Positions 1-8,022 of a stretch of DNA of 64,000 bases are shown here, in pieces. The stretch is from NCBI GenBank assembly GCA_016803235.1, contig JADCLI010000003.1, positions 62,001 through 126,000 on the forward strand. Reading direction: 5' to 3'. The stretch comes from Pimelobacter simplex (GTDB lineage: Bacteria; Actinomycetota; Actinomycetes; Propionibacteriales; Nocardioidaceae). Position 1 is the stretch's first letter. The number at the start of each line of letters is the position of its first letter. The position numbers and the translations under genes were made by a program. Below the pieces are notes generated by a model that did not search any database, was not told where the DNA came from, and saw nothing but the letters and a program-made list of their open reading frames with translations.

Positions 1-575
1 CGCTCGAACATGCGGTGCAGGTTCGCCCACAGGGGCGTGCTCGCCTCCGAGCCGAGGTACTCCCCCGTCGAGGTGGCGGGCAGCACCTGGGTCTGCAGGC
101 CCAGTCCGGTCAGCAGCCGTCGGGCATGGGCGTCCATGATCATCACGACGTACTCGATGTCGTTGGCGTAGGCCGCGCTCACGATGCCGTGGTAGAGCGC
201 GGCCGCGCACAGGCCGCCGCGTCCCTGTCCGGGACGCACGGCCACCGTGGCGATGTCCCAGGTCCGGTCGAGGTCGACGCCGGCCGATCGCGCCGAGCGA
301 CGCCCGTCGATCCCCCACGGCGGTCGTGCGGTGTCGTTGAGGGACTTGTGGCCCGCCGGGCCCGGCCCGATGAACCGCGCGGTCGCGACGGCCTCGCCGT
401 CCCCGTCGAGGATCGTCATGAACCCGGTCGCGTCGGCGTAGGGGCCGTACTCCCGCTCCATCTCCTCGGCCGTGTTGCCATAGGTCTCCAGGAAGACGTC
501 GGCCTCGCACCGCAGGGCGGCGTCGAGCTCGGGACCGAGCGGGTCGAGGACGAAGCGGAGGGGTGCGGAGCTCAT
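1..575 (-). CDS. GNAT/autoinducer-synthase-like acyltransferase, C-terminus cut off by window edge
   Basis: The reading frame starts at ATG 575 and is open to the left edge, so the C-terminus is missing. The visible product (about 190 aa) begins MSSAPLRFVLDPLG and contains LETYGN, an acidic stretch ending in EREYGPY, TAVRPGQGRGG-like acetyl-CoA loop residues (VAVRPGQGRGG) and a core strand VVMIMD. This pattern fits the broad GNAT fold that includes acyl-homoserine-lactone-synthase-like and N-acyl amino acid synthase proteins. The start codon overlaps the stop of the upstream cyclic-di-GMP gene (ATGA), so the two are probably translated together. A link between the acyltransferase and cyclic-di-GMP signalling is inference. 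No substrate can be assigned. Confidence 0.7.
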   Translation of the reverse strand, partial: MSSAPLRFVLDPLGPELDAALRCEADVFLETYGNTAEEMEREYGPYADATGFMTILDGDGEAVATARFIGPGPAGHKSLNDTARPPWGIDGRRSARSAGVDLDRTWDIATVAVRPGQGRGGLCAAALYHGIVSAAYANDIEYVVMIMDAHARRLLTGLGLQTQVLPATSTGEYLGSEASTPLWANLHRMFE

Positions 576-2815
576 CCGGCCATCCTCGCCGCACCCGCTC
601 CGGCACGCCACCGGCGGACCCACTGCTCGATCTCGGCCGCCGGCATCGGCCGCGCGACGTGGTAGCCCTGCACGGTGTCGATGCCCATCGCGTCGAGGGC
701 GGCCAGGTCGTCGGCGTTCTCGACGCCCTCGGCGACGATGCGCATGTCGAGGGCGTGCGCGAGCTGGATCGTCGACGCCACGATCTCCCTGCTGCGGTGG
801 TCCTCGGCGACGTTGCGCACCAGCGAGCGGTCGATCTTCAGCTCCTGGACCGGCAGGTTGCGCAGGTAGGTCAGTGAGGAGAAGCCGGTGCCGTAGTCGT
901 CGATCGACACCTGCACCCCGTGGCTGCGCAGGTCCACCAGCAGCTCGCGGGTGCGGTGCGGGTCGGAGAGGAAGGAGTCCTCGGTGATCTCGAGCACCAG
1001 CCGGTCCGCGGGGATGCCGTACTCCTCGATCGCCGCGCAGAGCTGCGGCAGGAAGGCGTGACCGAGGAGCTCGGTCGGCGCGCAGTTGACCGCCATCCTC
1101 AGGTCCAGGCCGGCGTCGAGCCGCTGGCGGTGGTCACGCAGCGCCTGCCGGGCGATCTCCTCGGAGAGCGCGGCCATGAGGCCGGTCCGGCGTGCCGCGG
1201 GCAGGAAGCTGACCGGGCTGATCACGCCCTGGACCGGGTGCCGCCACCGCACGAGGGCCTCCAGCCCCGAGATCCGCATCGTGGGGACGTCGAGCTGCGG
1301 CTGGTACCAGACCTCGATCTGGCCGTCCTGCAGCCCCTTGCGCAGCTCCTCGGCCAGCTGCAGGCGCGAGCGGGAGAACTCGTCGAGCTCGACGTCGTAG
1401 AGCGCGGCACCGGTCCCCGATGCCTTCGCCTGGTACATCGCGACGTCGGCGCGCCGCAGCAGCTCGCCGCTGTCGCGCTCCTCAGGACCGGCGACGGTGA
1501 TCCCGATCGACCCCGACGGGCAGATCTCGATGCCGTCCACCGAGATCGGCTTGCGGAGCTCGCGCAGCACGTCCTGGGCGGTCTCCATCAGCTCGATCTC
1601 GTCACGGTCGGCGAGGATGATCGCGAACTCGTCGCCACCGAGCCGGGCGACCAGGTCGCGCGGCTCCACCGCCTCGCGCATCCGCACGGCGACCAACCGC
1701 AGCACGGTGTCGCCGACCTGGTGCCCCAGGGCGTCGTTGATCTCCTTGAACCCGTCCAGGTCCAGCATCATGAGGGCCAGCGGCTCTCCGGCGCCGATGC
1801 CGTCCTCGAGGCGTACCCGGACGGCTCGGCGGTTGGGCAGCTTGGTGAGGTCGTCGGTCCGCGACAGGGCGAAGGCCTCCGCCGCGCGGTTCGCGTCGCG
1901 CAGGGCCAGGACCATCCGCCAGGCGACGGTGACCATGGTGAACGCGGCCGGCGGCAGCGTGAACCAGGCCAGCCCGGAGTCGGGGCGGACCATCAGGACC
2001 GCGGTCGCAACCGCACCGGCAGCGACCAGGACCGCCGTACCCGCCGCCTTCGGGACGGTCCGGATGACCGACGTCGGCGGCCGGCACGCCGCCGCCACGA
2101 GCAGCGCGAAGGCGCCGCCCCACAGCGCATTGCTGATGTTCGCGAAGTCGTAGGTCCGCGCCGACGCCTGCAGCGCGAATCCCGAGTCGGCGCACGCCAG
2201 CAGGACGAAGGCGACGCCGAGCATCACCGACTTCACCAGGTCGGTGCGCGACTGGAGCAGTGCCTGCCCGAGCACGGCGAGCACCAGCACGCCGTCGGCG
2301 AGCGGGTAGATCAACGCCAGCAGGAGCGGGACCCCCTCCTGGCCTGATGCCAGCCGGATCGGGGTGACGAGCAGCAGGGAGGCCAGGCAGGACGTGCCGC
2401 CGCAGATGACCGCGATGTCGAGCCAGCCACGGGTCGGGCGCAGCTGGCGGCGGTCGACGTCGAGCATGAGGTAGCCGGCCATGCCGAGGTAGGACAGCAG
2501 GAACAGCCACTCACCGGGGGCCGGGAAGTGGTGCTCGGCTGCGCCGCTCGCGGAGTTCACCGACATCGAGCCCAGCGCCCAGGCGGTGACCGCTGCGAGC
2601 AGCAGGAGCAGCCCGGCCCGGCGCCCGGCGTACATCCGCGCCGCCAGCGCCAGCCGCAGCACCAGCATGGGGAAGAAGATCGTCAGCGTGGTGAGCAGGA
2701 TCGTCTGGCTCGACTCGGGCGCGACCCACCGGGTCACCTGGTTGGCGGCCAGGCCGAGGATCAACCACGCCCACGACGTCCAGGCGACCACCCGTGCGAT
2801 GCCGGCGCTGCCCAT
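572..2815 (-). CDS. Membrane-bound GGDEF-EAL protein (diguanylate cyclase/phosphodiesterase)
   Basis: The 747-aa protein makes and/or breaks cyclic di-GMP. Residues about 1-310 hold eight to ten hydrophobic segments, a putative membrane sensor. The GGDEF domain follows (about 318-475) with an intact GGDEF at 393-397. The EAL domain (about 485-735) keeps EAL at 519-521, the N of MAVNCAP, E of LEITED, the DD pair of SIDDYGTGFSS, K of ELKID, E of VAEGVEN and QGY. Both halves look catalytically competent. The product-inhibition site RxxD that usually precedes GGDEF is ExxD here (384-387), so feedback inhibition is probably weak. A purine-rich SD lies before ATG 2815. It is coupled to the downstream acyltransferase by a 4-nt overlap. 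Confidence 0.93.
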   Translation of the reverse strand: MGSAGIARVVAWTSWAWLILGLAANQVTRWVAPESSQTILLTTLTIFFPMLVLRLALAARMYAGRRAGLLLLLAAVTAWALGSMSVNSASGAAEHHFPAPGEWLFLLSYLGMAGYLMLDVDRRQLRPTRGWLDIAVICGGTSCLASLLLVTPIRLASGQEGVPLLLALIYPLADGVLVLAVLGQALLQSRTDLVKSVMLGVAFVLLACADSGFALQASARTYDFANISNALWGGAFALLVAAACRPPTSVIRTVPKAAGTAVLVAAGAVATAVLMVRPDSGLAWFTLPPAAFTMVTVAWRMVLALRDANRAAEAFALSRTDDLTKLPNRRAVRVRLEDGIGAGEPLALMMLDLDGFKEINDALGHQVGDTVLRLVAVRMREAVEPRDLVARLGGDEFAIILADRDEIELMETAQDVLRELRKPISVDGIEICPSGSIGITVAGPEERDSGELLRRADVAMYQAKASGTGAALYDVELDEFSRSRLQLAEELRKGLQDGQIEVWYQPQLDVPTMRISGLEALVRWRHPVQGVISPVSFLPAARRTGLMAALSEEIARQALRDHRQRLDAGLDLRMAVNCAPTELLGHAFLPQLCAAIEEYGIPADRLVLEITEDSFLSDPHRTRELLVDLRSHGVQVSIDDYGTGFSSLTYLRNLPVQELKIDRSLVRNVAEDHRSREIVASTIQLAHALDMRIVAEGVENADDLAALDAMGIDTVQGYHVARPMPAAEIEQWVRRWRAGAGAARMAG

Positions 2816-2910
2816 GGCGCTCGCCCCCCCTCAGCAGGACCTCCCGATCGGTCCTCACCCGCGTCCTGTCGGCAGGCTCGGGCGGTTCCTGAACGGAAAT
2901 GGCGAGAAGA

Positions 2911-4923
2911 TCAGGACTCCGGGACCTCGGCCTCCAGCTCGGCAAGCCAAGCGGTCGGGCTGGCGTCCGACGGCATCCGCCAGTCGCCCCGCGGCGACAT
3001 GGTGCCGCCCGGGCTGACCTTGGGCCCGTTCGGCAGCGCGGAGCGCTTGAACTGGCTGCTGAAGAAGCGCTTCACGAACACCTCGAGCCACCGGCGGATC
3101 GTCGCGATGTCGTACGACGCCTCGCCGCTCCCCCACGCGTGGTGGGCGAGGAACGCGATCTTGCTCGGCCGGTAGCCGCGGCGCAGCACGTGGTAGAGCG
3201 TGAAGTCCTGCAGCGCGTACGGACCGACCGAGTCCTCGGTGCGCTGCTCGCCGCCGGGGATCAGCTCGGGGGTGATCTCCTGCTCGAGGATCGCCTGCAG
3301 GACCTTGTCGGCCTCGTCGTCGTAGTGCCCGTCGTGGAGCTGGTCGGTGTCGATCACCCAGCGGATCAGGTGCTGGATCAGGGTCTTCGGGACGCCCGCG
3401 TTGACGTTGTAGTGGGACATCTGGTCGCCGACGCCGTACGTGCACCACCCGAGCGCGAGCTCGGACAGGTCGCCGGTGCCGAGCACGATCCCGCCGCGGT
3501 GGTTGGCGAGCCGGAACAGGTAGTCGGTGCGCAGCCCGGCCTGGACGTTCTCGAAGGTGACGTCGTAGACCGGCTCGCCGTCGCTGAAGGGGTGGTCGAG
3601 GTCGTGCAGCATCTGGGTCGCGGCCGGCTTGATGTCGAGCTCGGCGAAGGTGCAGCCGAGGGCGGTCGCGAGCCGGGTGGCGTACGACTTCGTGGTGTCG
3701 CCCGTCGCGAAGCCCGGCATCGTGAAGGCGTGGATGTCGCTGCGCGGACGGCCGAGCCGGTCCATCGCCTTGGCGGCGACGATCAGCGCATGGGTCGAGT
3801 CGAGACCGCCGCTGACGCCGATCACGATCTTCGGCTGACCGATGGCGGAGAGCCGCTGCTCGAGGCCGGAGACCTGGATGTTGTACGCCTCGTAGCAGTC
3901 CTGGTAGAGGCGGACCGGGTCGTCGGGGACGAACGGGAACCGGGCGACCTCGCGCCGCAGCCCGATGTCGCCGGCCGGCGGCTCGAGCTCGAACTCGACC
4001 CGGGTGAAGTGCGACGGCTCGACGCCCTCGGCCACCCGGTTGTCGTCGAAGGTGCCCTGCCGCATGCGCTCCTGGCGCAGCCGGTCGAGGTCGACGTCGA
4101 CGACCGTGGCCCGCGGCCCGTCGGGGAACCGCTCGCTCTGCCCGAGCAGGTCGCCCATCTCGTAGACCATGGTCTGGCCGTCCCAGGAGAGGTCGGTCGT
4201 GGACTCGCCCTGGCCCGCGGCGGCGTAGACGTAGGCCGCGTTGCACCGCGCACTGGCGCTGCGCGCCAGCAGGTGCCGGTCCTCCGAGCGCGCGATGGTG
4301 ATCGGGCTGCCGGAGAGGTTGGCGAGCACGGTCGCGCCGGCCAGGGCAGCGGTCGCGCTCGGCGGGATCGGCACCCACATGTCCTCGCAGACCTCGACGT
4401 GCAGGTCGAGGCCGCGCACGTCGGAGGCCGAGAAGATCAGGTCGTTGCCGAACGGCACCTGCTCGCCGTTGAGCTCGATCATGTCCTCCGCGGCGCTCCG
4501 GGTCGCCCCCGCCGCGAACCAGCGGGCCTCGTAGAACTCGCGGTACGTCGGCAGGTACGACTTCGGCGCCACCCCCAGCACCCGCCCGCCGTGGATGACC
4601 ACGGCGCAGTTGAAGACCCGGTTGCCGCTCGCCAGCGGCGCACCGACCACCAGCACCGGCCGCAGGTCGGCCGAGGCGACGGTGAGGTCGAGGATCGCCT
4701 CGCGCACCGCGTCGAGCAGCGTGTCCTGCAGGAAGAGGTCGTCGACGGCGTACCCGGTCAGGGACAGCTCGGGGAAGACCGCGACCGCCACCGCGTCGTC
4801 GTGCAGGGCGCGCGCCTGCTCGAGGATCCGGGCGGCGTTGGTCGCGGGGTCCGCGATGGCGACCGGCAGGGTCACCGCCGCGACCCGGGCGAACCCGTGG
4901 GCGTAGGCCGAGTAGAAGTCCAC
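2911..4923 (-). CDS. nadE: Glutamine-dependent NAD+ synthetase
   Basis: The 670-aa enzyme converts nicotinic acid adenine dinucleotide to NAD+ using ATP and glutamine-derived ammonia, the last step of NAD synthesis in the cytosol. The N-terminal nitrilase-type glutaminase carries the triad E52 (FPELSLTGY), K121 (APKSYLP) and C179 (VEVCEDMW), at practically the same numbers known for the mycobacterial enzyme. The C-terminal synthetase has the P-loop SGGLDS at 371-376. Length and domain order match the long, glutaminase-containing form. Start ATG 4923 gives the conserved MDFYSAYAHGF opening. About 95 bp separate it from the GGDEF-EAL gene downstream of it on the same strand; nothing but weak leader sequence is visible there. 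Confidence 0.96.
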   Translation of the reverse strand: MDFYSAYAHGFARVAAVTLPVAIADPATNAARILEQARALHDDAVAVAVFPELSLTGYAVDDLFLQDTLLDAVREAILDLTVASADLRPVLVVGAPLASGNRVFNCAVVIHGGRVLGVAPKSYLPTYREFYEARWFAAGATRSAAEDMIELNGEQVPFGNDLIFSASDVRGLDLHVEVCEDMWVPIPPSATAALAGATVLANLSGSPITIARSEDRHLLARSASARCNAAYVYAAAGQGESTTDLSWDGQTMVYEMGDLLGQSERFPDGPRATVVDVDLDRLRQERMRQGTFDDNRVAEGVEPSHFTRVEFELEPPAGDIGLRREVARFPFVPDDPVRLYQDCYEAYNIQVSGLEQRLSAIGQPKIVIGVSGGLDSTHALIVAAKAMDRLGRPRSDIHAFTMPGFATGDTTKSYATRLATALGCTFAELDIKPAATQMLHDLDHPFSDGEPVYDVTFENVQAGLRTDYLFRLANHRGGIVLGTGDLSELALGWCTYGVGDQMSHYNVNAGVPKTLIQHLIRWVIDTDQLHDGHYDDEADKVLQAILEQEITPELIPGGEQRTEDSVGPYALQDFTLYHVLRRGYRPSKIAFLAHHAWGSGEASYDIATIRRWLEVFVKRFFSSQFKRSALPNGPKVSPGGTMSPRGDWRMPSDASPTAWLAELEAEVPES

Positions 4924-4932
4924 GGAGCGAGT

Positions 4933-5362
4933 CTAGGGATCGGCCAGCGGGCCGACGGCGACACTCGCCTCGCGCAACGTCACAGCGCCGCTGATGAGTC
5001 GCTCGAAGGCACCGGTGTCGGCGTGCCAGACCGCGAGGTACCAGGTCTCGGGGCCGGGCTCCTTCGTGCGCTCCTCGGTCGGCGAGGCGCGCAGCAGCAC
5101 GGCGTCCGCGTCGAGGAGGTCGACGACGGAGAGGAGGTGCCCGTCGCCGTAGGCCCCGTTCGGATCAGGGGCGGTCGCGGCCGCGACGAGCTCGCCCGTC
5201 GTGGCATCGAGCAGGAGCGGCCCGGTCGTGTCCAACGGCAGCCGGGTGCCTGCGCCGACGACCGCGACCCTCGGCGCGGTGGAGGTCGCCGGTGAGCAGG
5301 TACGCCGAGCGCAGCAGCGCAGCCTCGGCTCCGGCTGCCCATGCGCTGAACTCGTCGTCCAC
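4933..5362 (-). pseudogene. Deletion-fused remnant: SigE-family sigma factor N-terminus joined to C-terminus of the following gene
   Basis: Starting at GTG 5362, preceded by a good SD (GAGGAG, 5371 region), the frame encodes about 30 residues typical of SigE-family ECF sigma region 2.1, including LLRSAYLLTGD and HRAE. The frame then turns into Arg/Pro-rich nonsense. In a second frame, from about 5280 to the stop at 4933, a coherent sequence appears (LPLDTTGPLLLDATTGELV, later ETWYLAVWHADTGAFERLI). It resembles the end of an unrelated protein. The simplest reading is one deletion that removed most of the sigma gene and the start of its downstream neighbour, leaving a frameshifted junction near 5270-5285. 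No sigma region 4 remains, so no functional sigma factor can be made. An assembly error is possible. Confidence 0.7.
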
Positions 5363-5462
5363 GGCTGCTCCTCGGGTGTCTGCCCATCCAACGCCACCGG
5401 GGTGCCGGTTGGTTGGCGCGACTCTCCGATGAGTCCGTGGCACGGCGCCGGTCTCCCCACCC

Positions 5463-5924
5463 ATGAGCCTCGCGAGCAGCCACATCCAGCCCTGCCTGTG
5501 GTTCGACGACCGGCTGGAGGAGGCGGCCCGCTTCTACACCGCGATCTTCCCGAACTCCTCGATCGCCCACCTCGGTCCGGTGGCCGGCGAGTTCACCCTC
5601 GACGGGCTCACCTTCCGCGGCGTCAACGGCGGGCCGGAGATCGCCTTCTCCGAGGCGGTCTCGTTCTCGATCGTGTGCCGCGACCAGTCCGAGGTCGACT
5701 ACTACTGGGACTCGCTGAGCGACGGCGGCCAGGAATCGGTCTGCGGGTGGCTCAAGGACCGCTTCGGACTGTCCTGGCAGGTGGTGCCGACCCGGCTCCA
5801 CGACCTGCTCGCCGACCCCGACCCGCGGCGCGCCGAGGCCGTGAGCCGCGCGCTGCTCGGCATGCGCCGCATCGTGGTGGCCGAGCTGGAGTCCGCCGCC
5901 GACGCGGTCAGCCGCTCGGGGTGA
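5463..5924 (+). CDS. VOC-family (glyoxalase/PhnB-like) protein
   Basis: The 153-aa protein has the PhnB/3-demethylubiquinone-methyltransferase-like VOC architecture: IQPCLWFDDRLEEAARFYTAIFPNS at the N-terminus, then an FTLDG...FRGVNGG strand pair, FSIVCRDQSEVDYYWDSLS and a final CGWLKDRFGLSWQVVP. These proteins are metal-dependent or degenerate relatives of glyoxalase I and bleomycin-resistance proteins. Most have no known substrate and none can be given here. It is divergent from the broken sigma gene, and its last 17 bp overlap the end of the convergent TetR gene. Start ATG 5463 is chosen because the conserved domain begins at once; no clear SD is present. Confidence 0.85.
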   Translation: MSLASSHIQPCLWFDDRLEEAARFYTAIFPNSSIAHLGPVAGEFTLDGLTFRGVNGGPEIAFSEAVSFSIVCRDQSEVDYYWDSLSDGGQESVCGWLKDRFGLSWQVVPTRLHDLLADPDPRRAEAVSRALLGMRRIVVAELESAADAVSRSG

Positions 5925-6492
5925 CCATCGCCAGCAGGTGGGCCAGCGCCTCGGCGGCGGGGCTGTGTGTGGACGCCGCCGTCTCGGGCACGACGACCGG
6001 CGCGGCGCGGCGCAGCTCGATCCAGCCGAGGTACGCCGCGTAGGTCGCCACCGCCTGCCGACGGGCGGCCGCCGGGTCCTGCCCGACCTCGGCGAACAGG
6101 TCGGTCAGGTAGTCCAGGCGGCGCTGGGTCACCCGGGCGAGGACCGCGCCGACGACCGGGTGCTGCGCGTGGGCGACGATGGCGGGCTCCAGCCCGGCGA
6201 CAGAGTCGTCGGTCAGCGCCCCGTAGAAGAGCGCCTCGAGGCGGGTGCGCGGATCCTCGATGCCTGCCAGGTCCGCGATGAAGGCCAGGGTGGACTGCTC
6301 CTCCCACAACGACAGGGACTCCTCGAGCAGCGCGGCGCGGTCCTTGAAGTGCCAGTAGAAGCTGCCCCGGGTGACCCCGAGCCGCCGGGCGATCGGGTCG
6401 ACGGCGACCCCGCCGACGCCGGTCTCCGCCAGGGCGGCCAGGGCGGCGAGCAACCAATCCTCGCGGGTGACCTTCACCTGGGGCATGTCCAT
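5908..6492 (-). CDS. TetR/AcrR-family transcriptional regulator
   Basis: The 194-aa protein has a TetR helix-turn-helix at about residues 8-55 (DWLLAALAALAETG, then VDPIARRLGVTRGSFYWHFKDRAALL) and a variable helical ligand-binding C-terminus. It most likely represses its own gene and the divergent DUF3995 membrane-protein gene, because a perfect 16-bp palindrome lies between the two starts, 9 bp upstream of this ATG. A second in-frame ATG at 6486 is an alternative start. The inducer is unknown. The 3' end overlaps the convergent VOC gene. Confidence 0.93.
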   Translation of the reverse strand: MDMPQVKVTREDWLLAALAALAETGVGGVAVDPIARRLGVTRGSFYWHFKDRAALLEESLSLWEEQSTLAFIADLAGIEDPRTRLEALFYGALTDDSVAGLEPAIVAHAQHPVVGAVLARVTQRRLDYLTDLFAEVGQDPAAARRQAVATYAAYLGWIELRRAAPVVVPETAASTHSPAAEALAHLLAMVTPSG

Positions 6493-6500
6493 ACACTACC

Positions 6501-6516
6501 GTACGGATATCCGTAC
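6501..6516. promoter_or_regulatory. Probable TetR operator, perfect 16-bp palindrome
   Basis: GTACGGATATCCGTAC reads the same on both strands and lies in the 56-bp gap between the divergent TetR (start 6492) and DUF3995 (start 6549) genes. A further half-like CCGTAT follows at 6521-6526. Position and symmetry are what a TetR dimer site controlling both promoters would show. Binding is inferred. Confidence 0.75.
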
Positions 6517-6548
6517 AACGCCGTATGGAAACCCCAAGGAGTCCGCCC

Positions 6549-6983
6549 ATGCCCGTCCTCGCCGCGGTCGTCGGAGCCGCCCTGCTCGCCATCGCCGCCC
6601 TCCACGCGCTCTGGCTGGTCCACCCGTGGCCGGCGGCCACGACCGCCGACCTCGCCCGCGACGTCGTCGGCCGCACCGACGGCTCCCTGCCCCGCTCGTT
6701 CTTCGTGCCCGCGACGGTCGCGGTCACGCTCGCACTGGTCGCGGCCGCCTGGCTGGTGGCGGCACAGGGCGGGACCCTCTCCGCGCCCCTCCCCGACGGC
6801 CTGGTCCGGGCCGGGACCTGGGGCGTGGCCGTGGTGCTCCTCGGCCGCGGCGCGTTCGGGCTGGTGGAGTCCGCCGCGGGACTCGGCGACCACCCGGCGT
6901 CGTACCGGCGCCTGGACCTGCGGGTCTACTCGCCGCTGTGCCTGGCGCTCGGGGCGGCGAGCGCCGTCGTCGCGCTCGCCTGA
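6549..6983 (+). CDS. DUF3995 membrane protein, probably controlled by the divergent TetR
   Basis: The 144-aa protein has four hydrophobic helices (about 3-22, 55-75, 88-110, 122-142) and the DUF3995 signature HALWLVHPWP near residue 21. Its function is not known. The start is set at ATG 6549 because AAGGAG (6535-6540) lies 8 nt upstream. An in-frame ATG at 6525 lacks an SD and adds only eight residues. Placed across a palindromic operator from a TetR gene, it is likely the regulator's target, as with many small exporters or stress proteins. Confidence 0.85.
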   Translation: MPVLAAVVGAALLAIAALHALWLVHPWPAATTADLARDVVGRTDGSLPRSFFVPATVAVTLALVAAAWLVAAQGGTLSAPLPDGLVRAGTWGVAVVLLGRGAFGLVESAAGLGDHPASYRRLDLRVYSPLCLALGAASAVVALA

Positions 6984-7029
6984 GGCCCGGGTGACCGAGC
7001 ACACAGCGCGCGCGGGCGTCGTACCGGAC

Positions 7030-7035
7030 TAGCCT
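7030..7035 (+). promoter_or_regulatory. Candidate -10 element for panB
   Basis: TAGCCT fits the actinobacterial TANNNT -10 pattern and lies 69 nt upstream of the panB ATG, downstream of the DUF3995 stop. No convincing -35 is visible at the proper spacing. Confidence 0.35.
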
Positions 7036-7104
7036 CGTCAGTGCCCGTCAACGAACGTGGACCCGCATCCGCGGGCCGCGAGTCACCAGGAACGGAGCTC
7101 GACG

Positions 7105-7977
7105 ATGAGCAGCACCACCCCCGAAGAGACCGCCCCGTACGGCGGCGGCACCGCGCCCGCGGCCGCCTCCGGGTCCGCGCCGATCAAGCGGGTCCGCACC
7201 CACCACCTTCGTGAGCTCAAGCAGCGCGGCGAGCGCTTCTCGATGCTCACCAGCTACGACCAGCTGACCGCGCAGATCTTCGACGAGGCCGGCGTCGAGG
7301 TCCTCCTCGTCGGCGACAGCGCGTCCAACAACGTCCTCGGCAACAGCACCTCGATCCCGGTCACGGTCGACGAGCTGCTCCCCCTCACCCGGGCGGTGAG
7401 CCGCTCGGTGTCGCGCGCCCTCGTGGTCGGCGACCTTCCGTTCGGCTCGTACCAGGCCTCGCCCGAGCAGGGCTACCTGACCGCCGTGCGGTTCATGAAG
7501 GAGGGCGGCGCGCACTGCGTGAAGCTCGAGGGCGGTGTCGAGATGGCCCCGCAGATCGAGAAGATGGCCCGCGGCGGCATCCCCGTGATGGCGCACATCG
7601 GGTTCACCCCGCAGTCCGAGCACGCCCTCGGCGGCTACCGGGTCCAGGGCCGCGGCGACGCCGCCGAGCGGATCCTGCGCGACGCCCTCGCCGTCCAGGA
7701 CGCGGGCGCCTTCTCGGTCGTGATGGAGATGGTCCCCGGCGACGTCGCCGCCGAGGTCACCGCCAAGCTCGAGATCCCCACCATCGGCATCGGCGCCGGC
7801 AACCAGTGCGACGGCCAGGTCCTCGTCTGGCAGGACGCCTTCGGCCTGCGCACCGGCAAGCTGCCGCGCTTCGTCAAGCAGTACGCCGACCTGCGCTCGG
7901 TGCTGCTCGACGCCGCCCGTGCCTACGACGCCGAGGTCAAGGACGGCAGCTTCCCCGCTCCCGAGCACACCTTCTGA
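7105..7977 (+). CDS. panB: 3-methyl-2-oxobutanoate hydroxymethyltransferase
   Basis: The 290-aa enzyme transfers a hydroxymethyl group from methylene-tetrahydrofolate to alpha-ketoisovalerate to form ketopantoate, the first committed step of pantothenate and CoA synthesis. Family signatures are clear: [26 protein letters not shown] (metal and substrate loop), [37 protein letters not shown] and [17 protein letters not shown], including the catalytic Glu in the MEMVP segment. Start ATG 7105 has GGAG at 7094-7097; an upstream in-frame extension to 7057 has no RBS. The first about 25 residues are a low-complexity Ala/Gly tail. No panC or panD is nearby, so it appears to be transcribed alone. Confidence 0.96.
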   Translation: MSSTTPEETAPYGGGTAPAAASGSAPIKRVRTHHLRELKQRGERFSMLTSYDQLTAQIFDEAGVEVLLVGDSASNNVLGNSTSIPVTVDELLPLTRAVSRSVSRALVVGDLPFGSYQASPEQGYLTAVRFMKEGGAHCVKLEGGVEMAPQIEKMARGGIPVMAHIGFTPQSEHALGGYRVQGRGDAAERILRDALAVQDAGAFSVVMEMVPGDVAAEVTAKLEIPTIGIGAGNQCDGQVLVWQDAFGLRTGKLPRFVKQYADLRSVLLDAARAYDAEVKDGSFPAPEHTF

Positions 7978-8022
7978 GCTCGCTGCCCGGTTGAGGCCGG
8001 CGGGACGGCGTACCGTCGCTGC

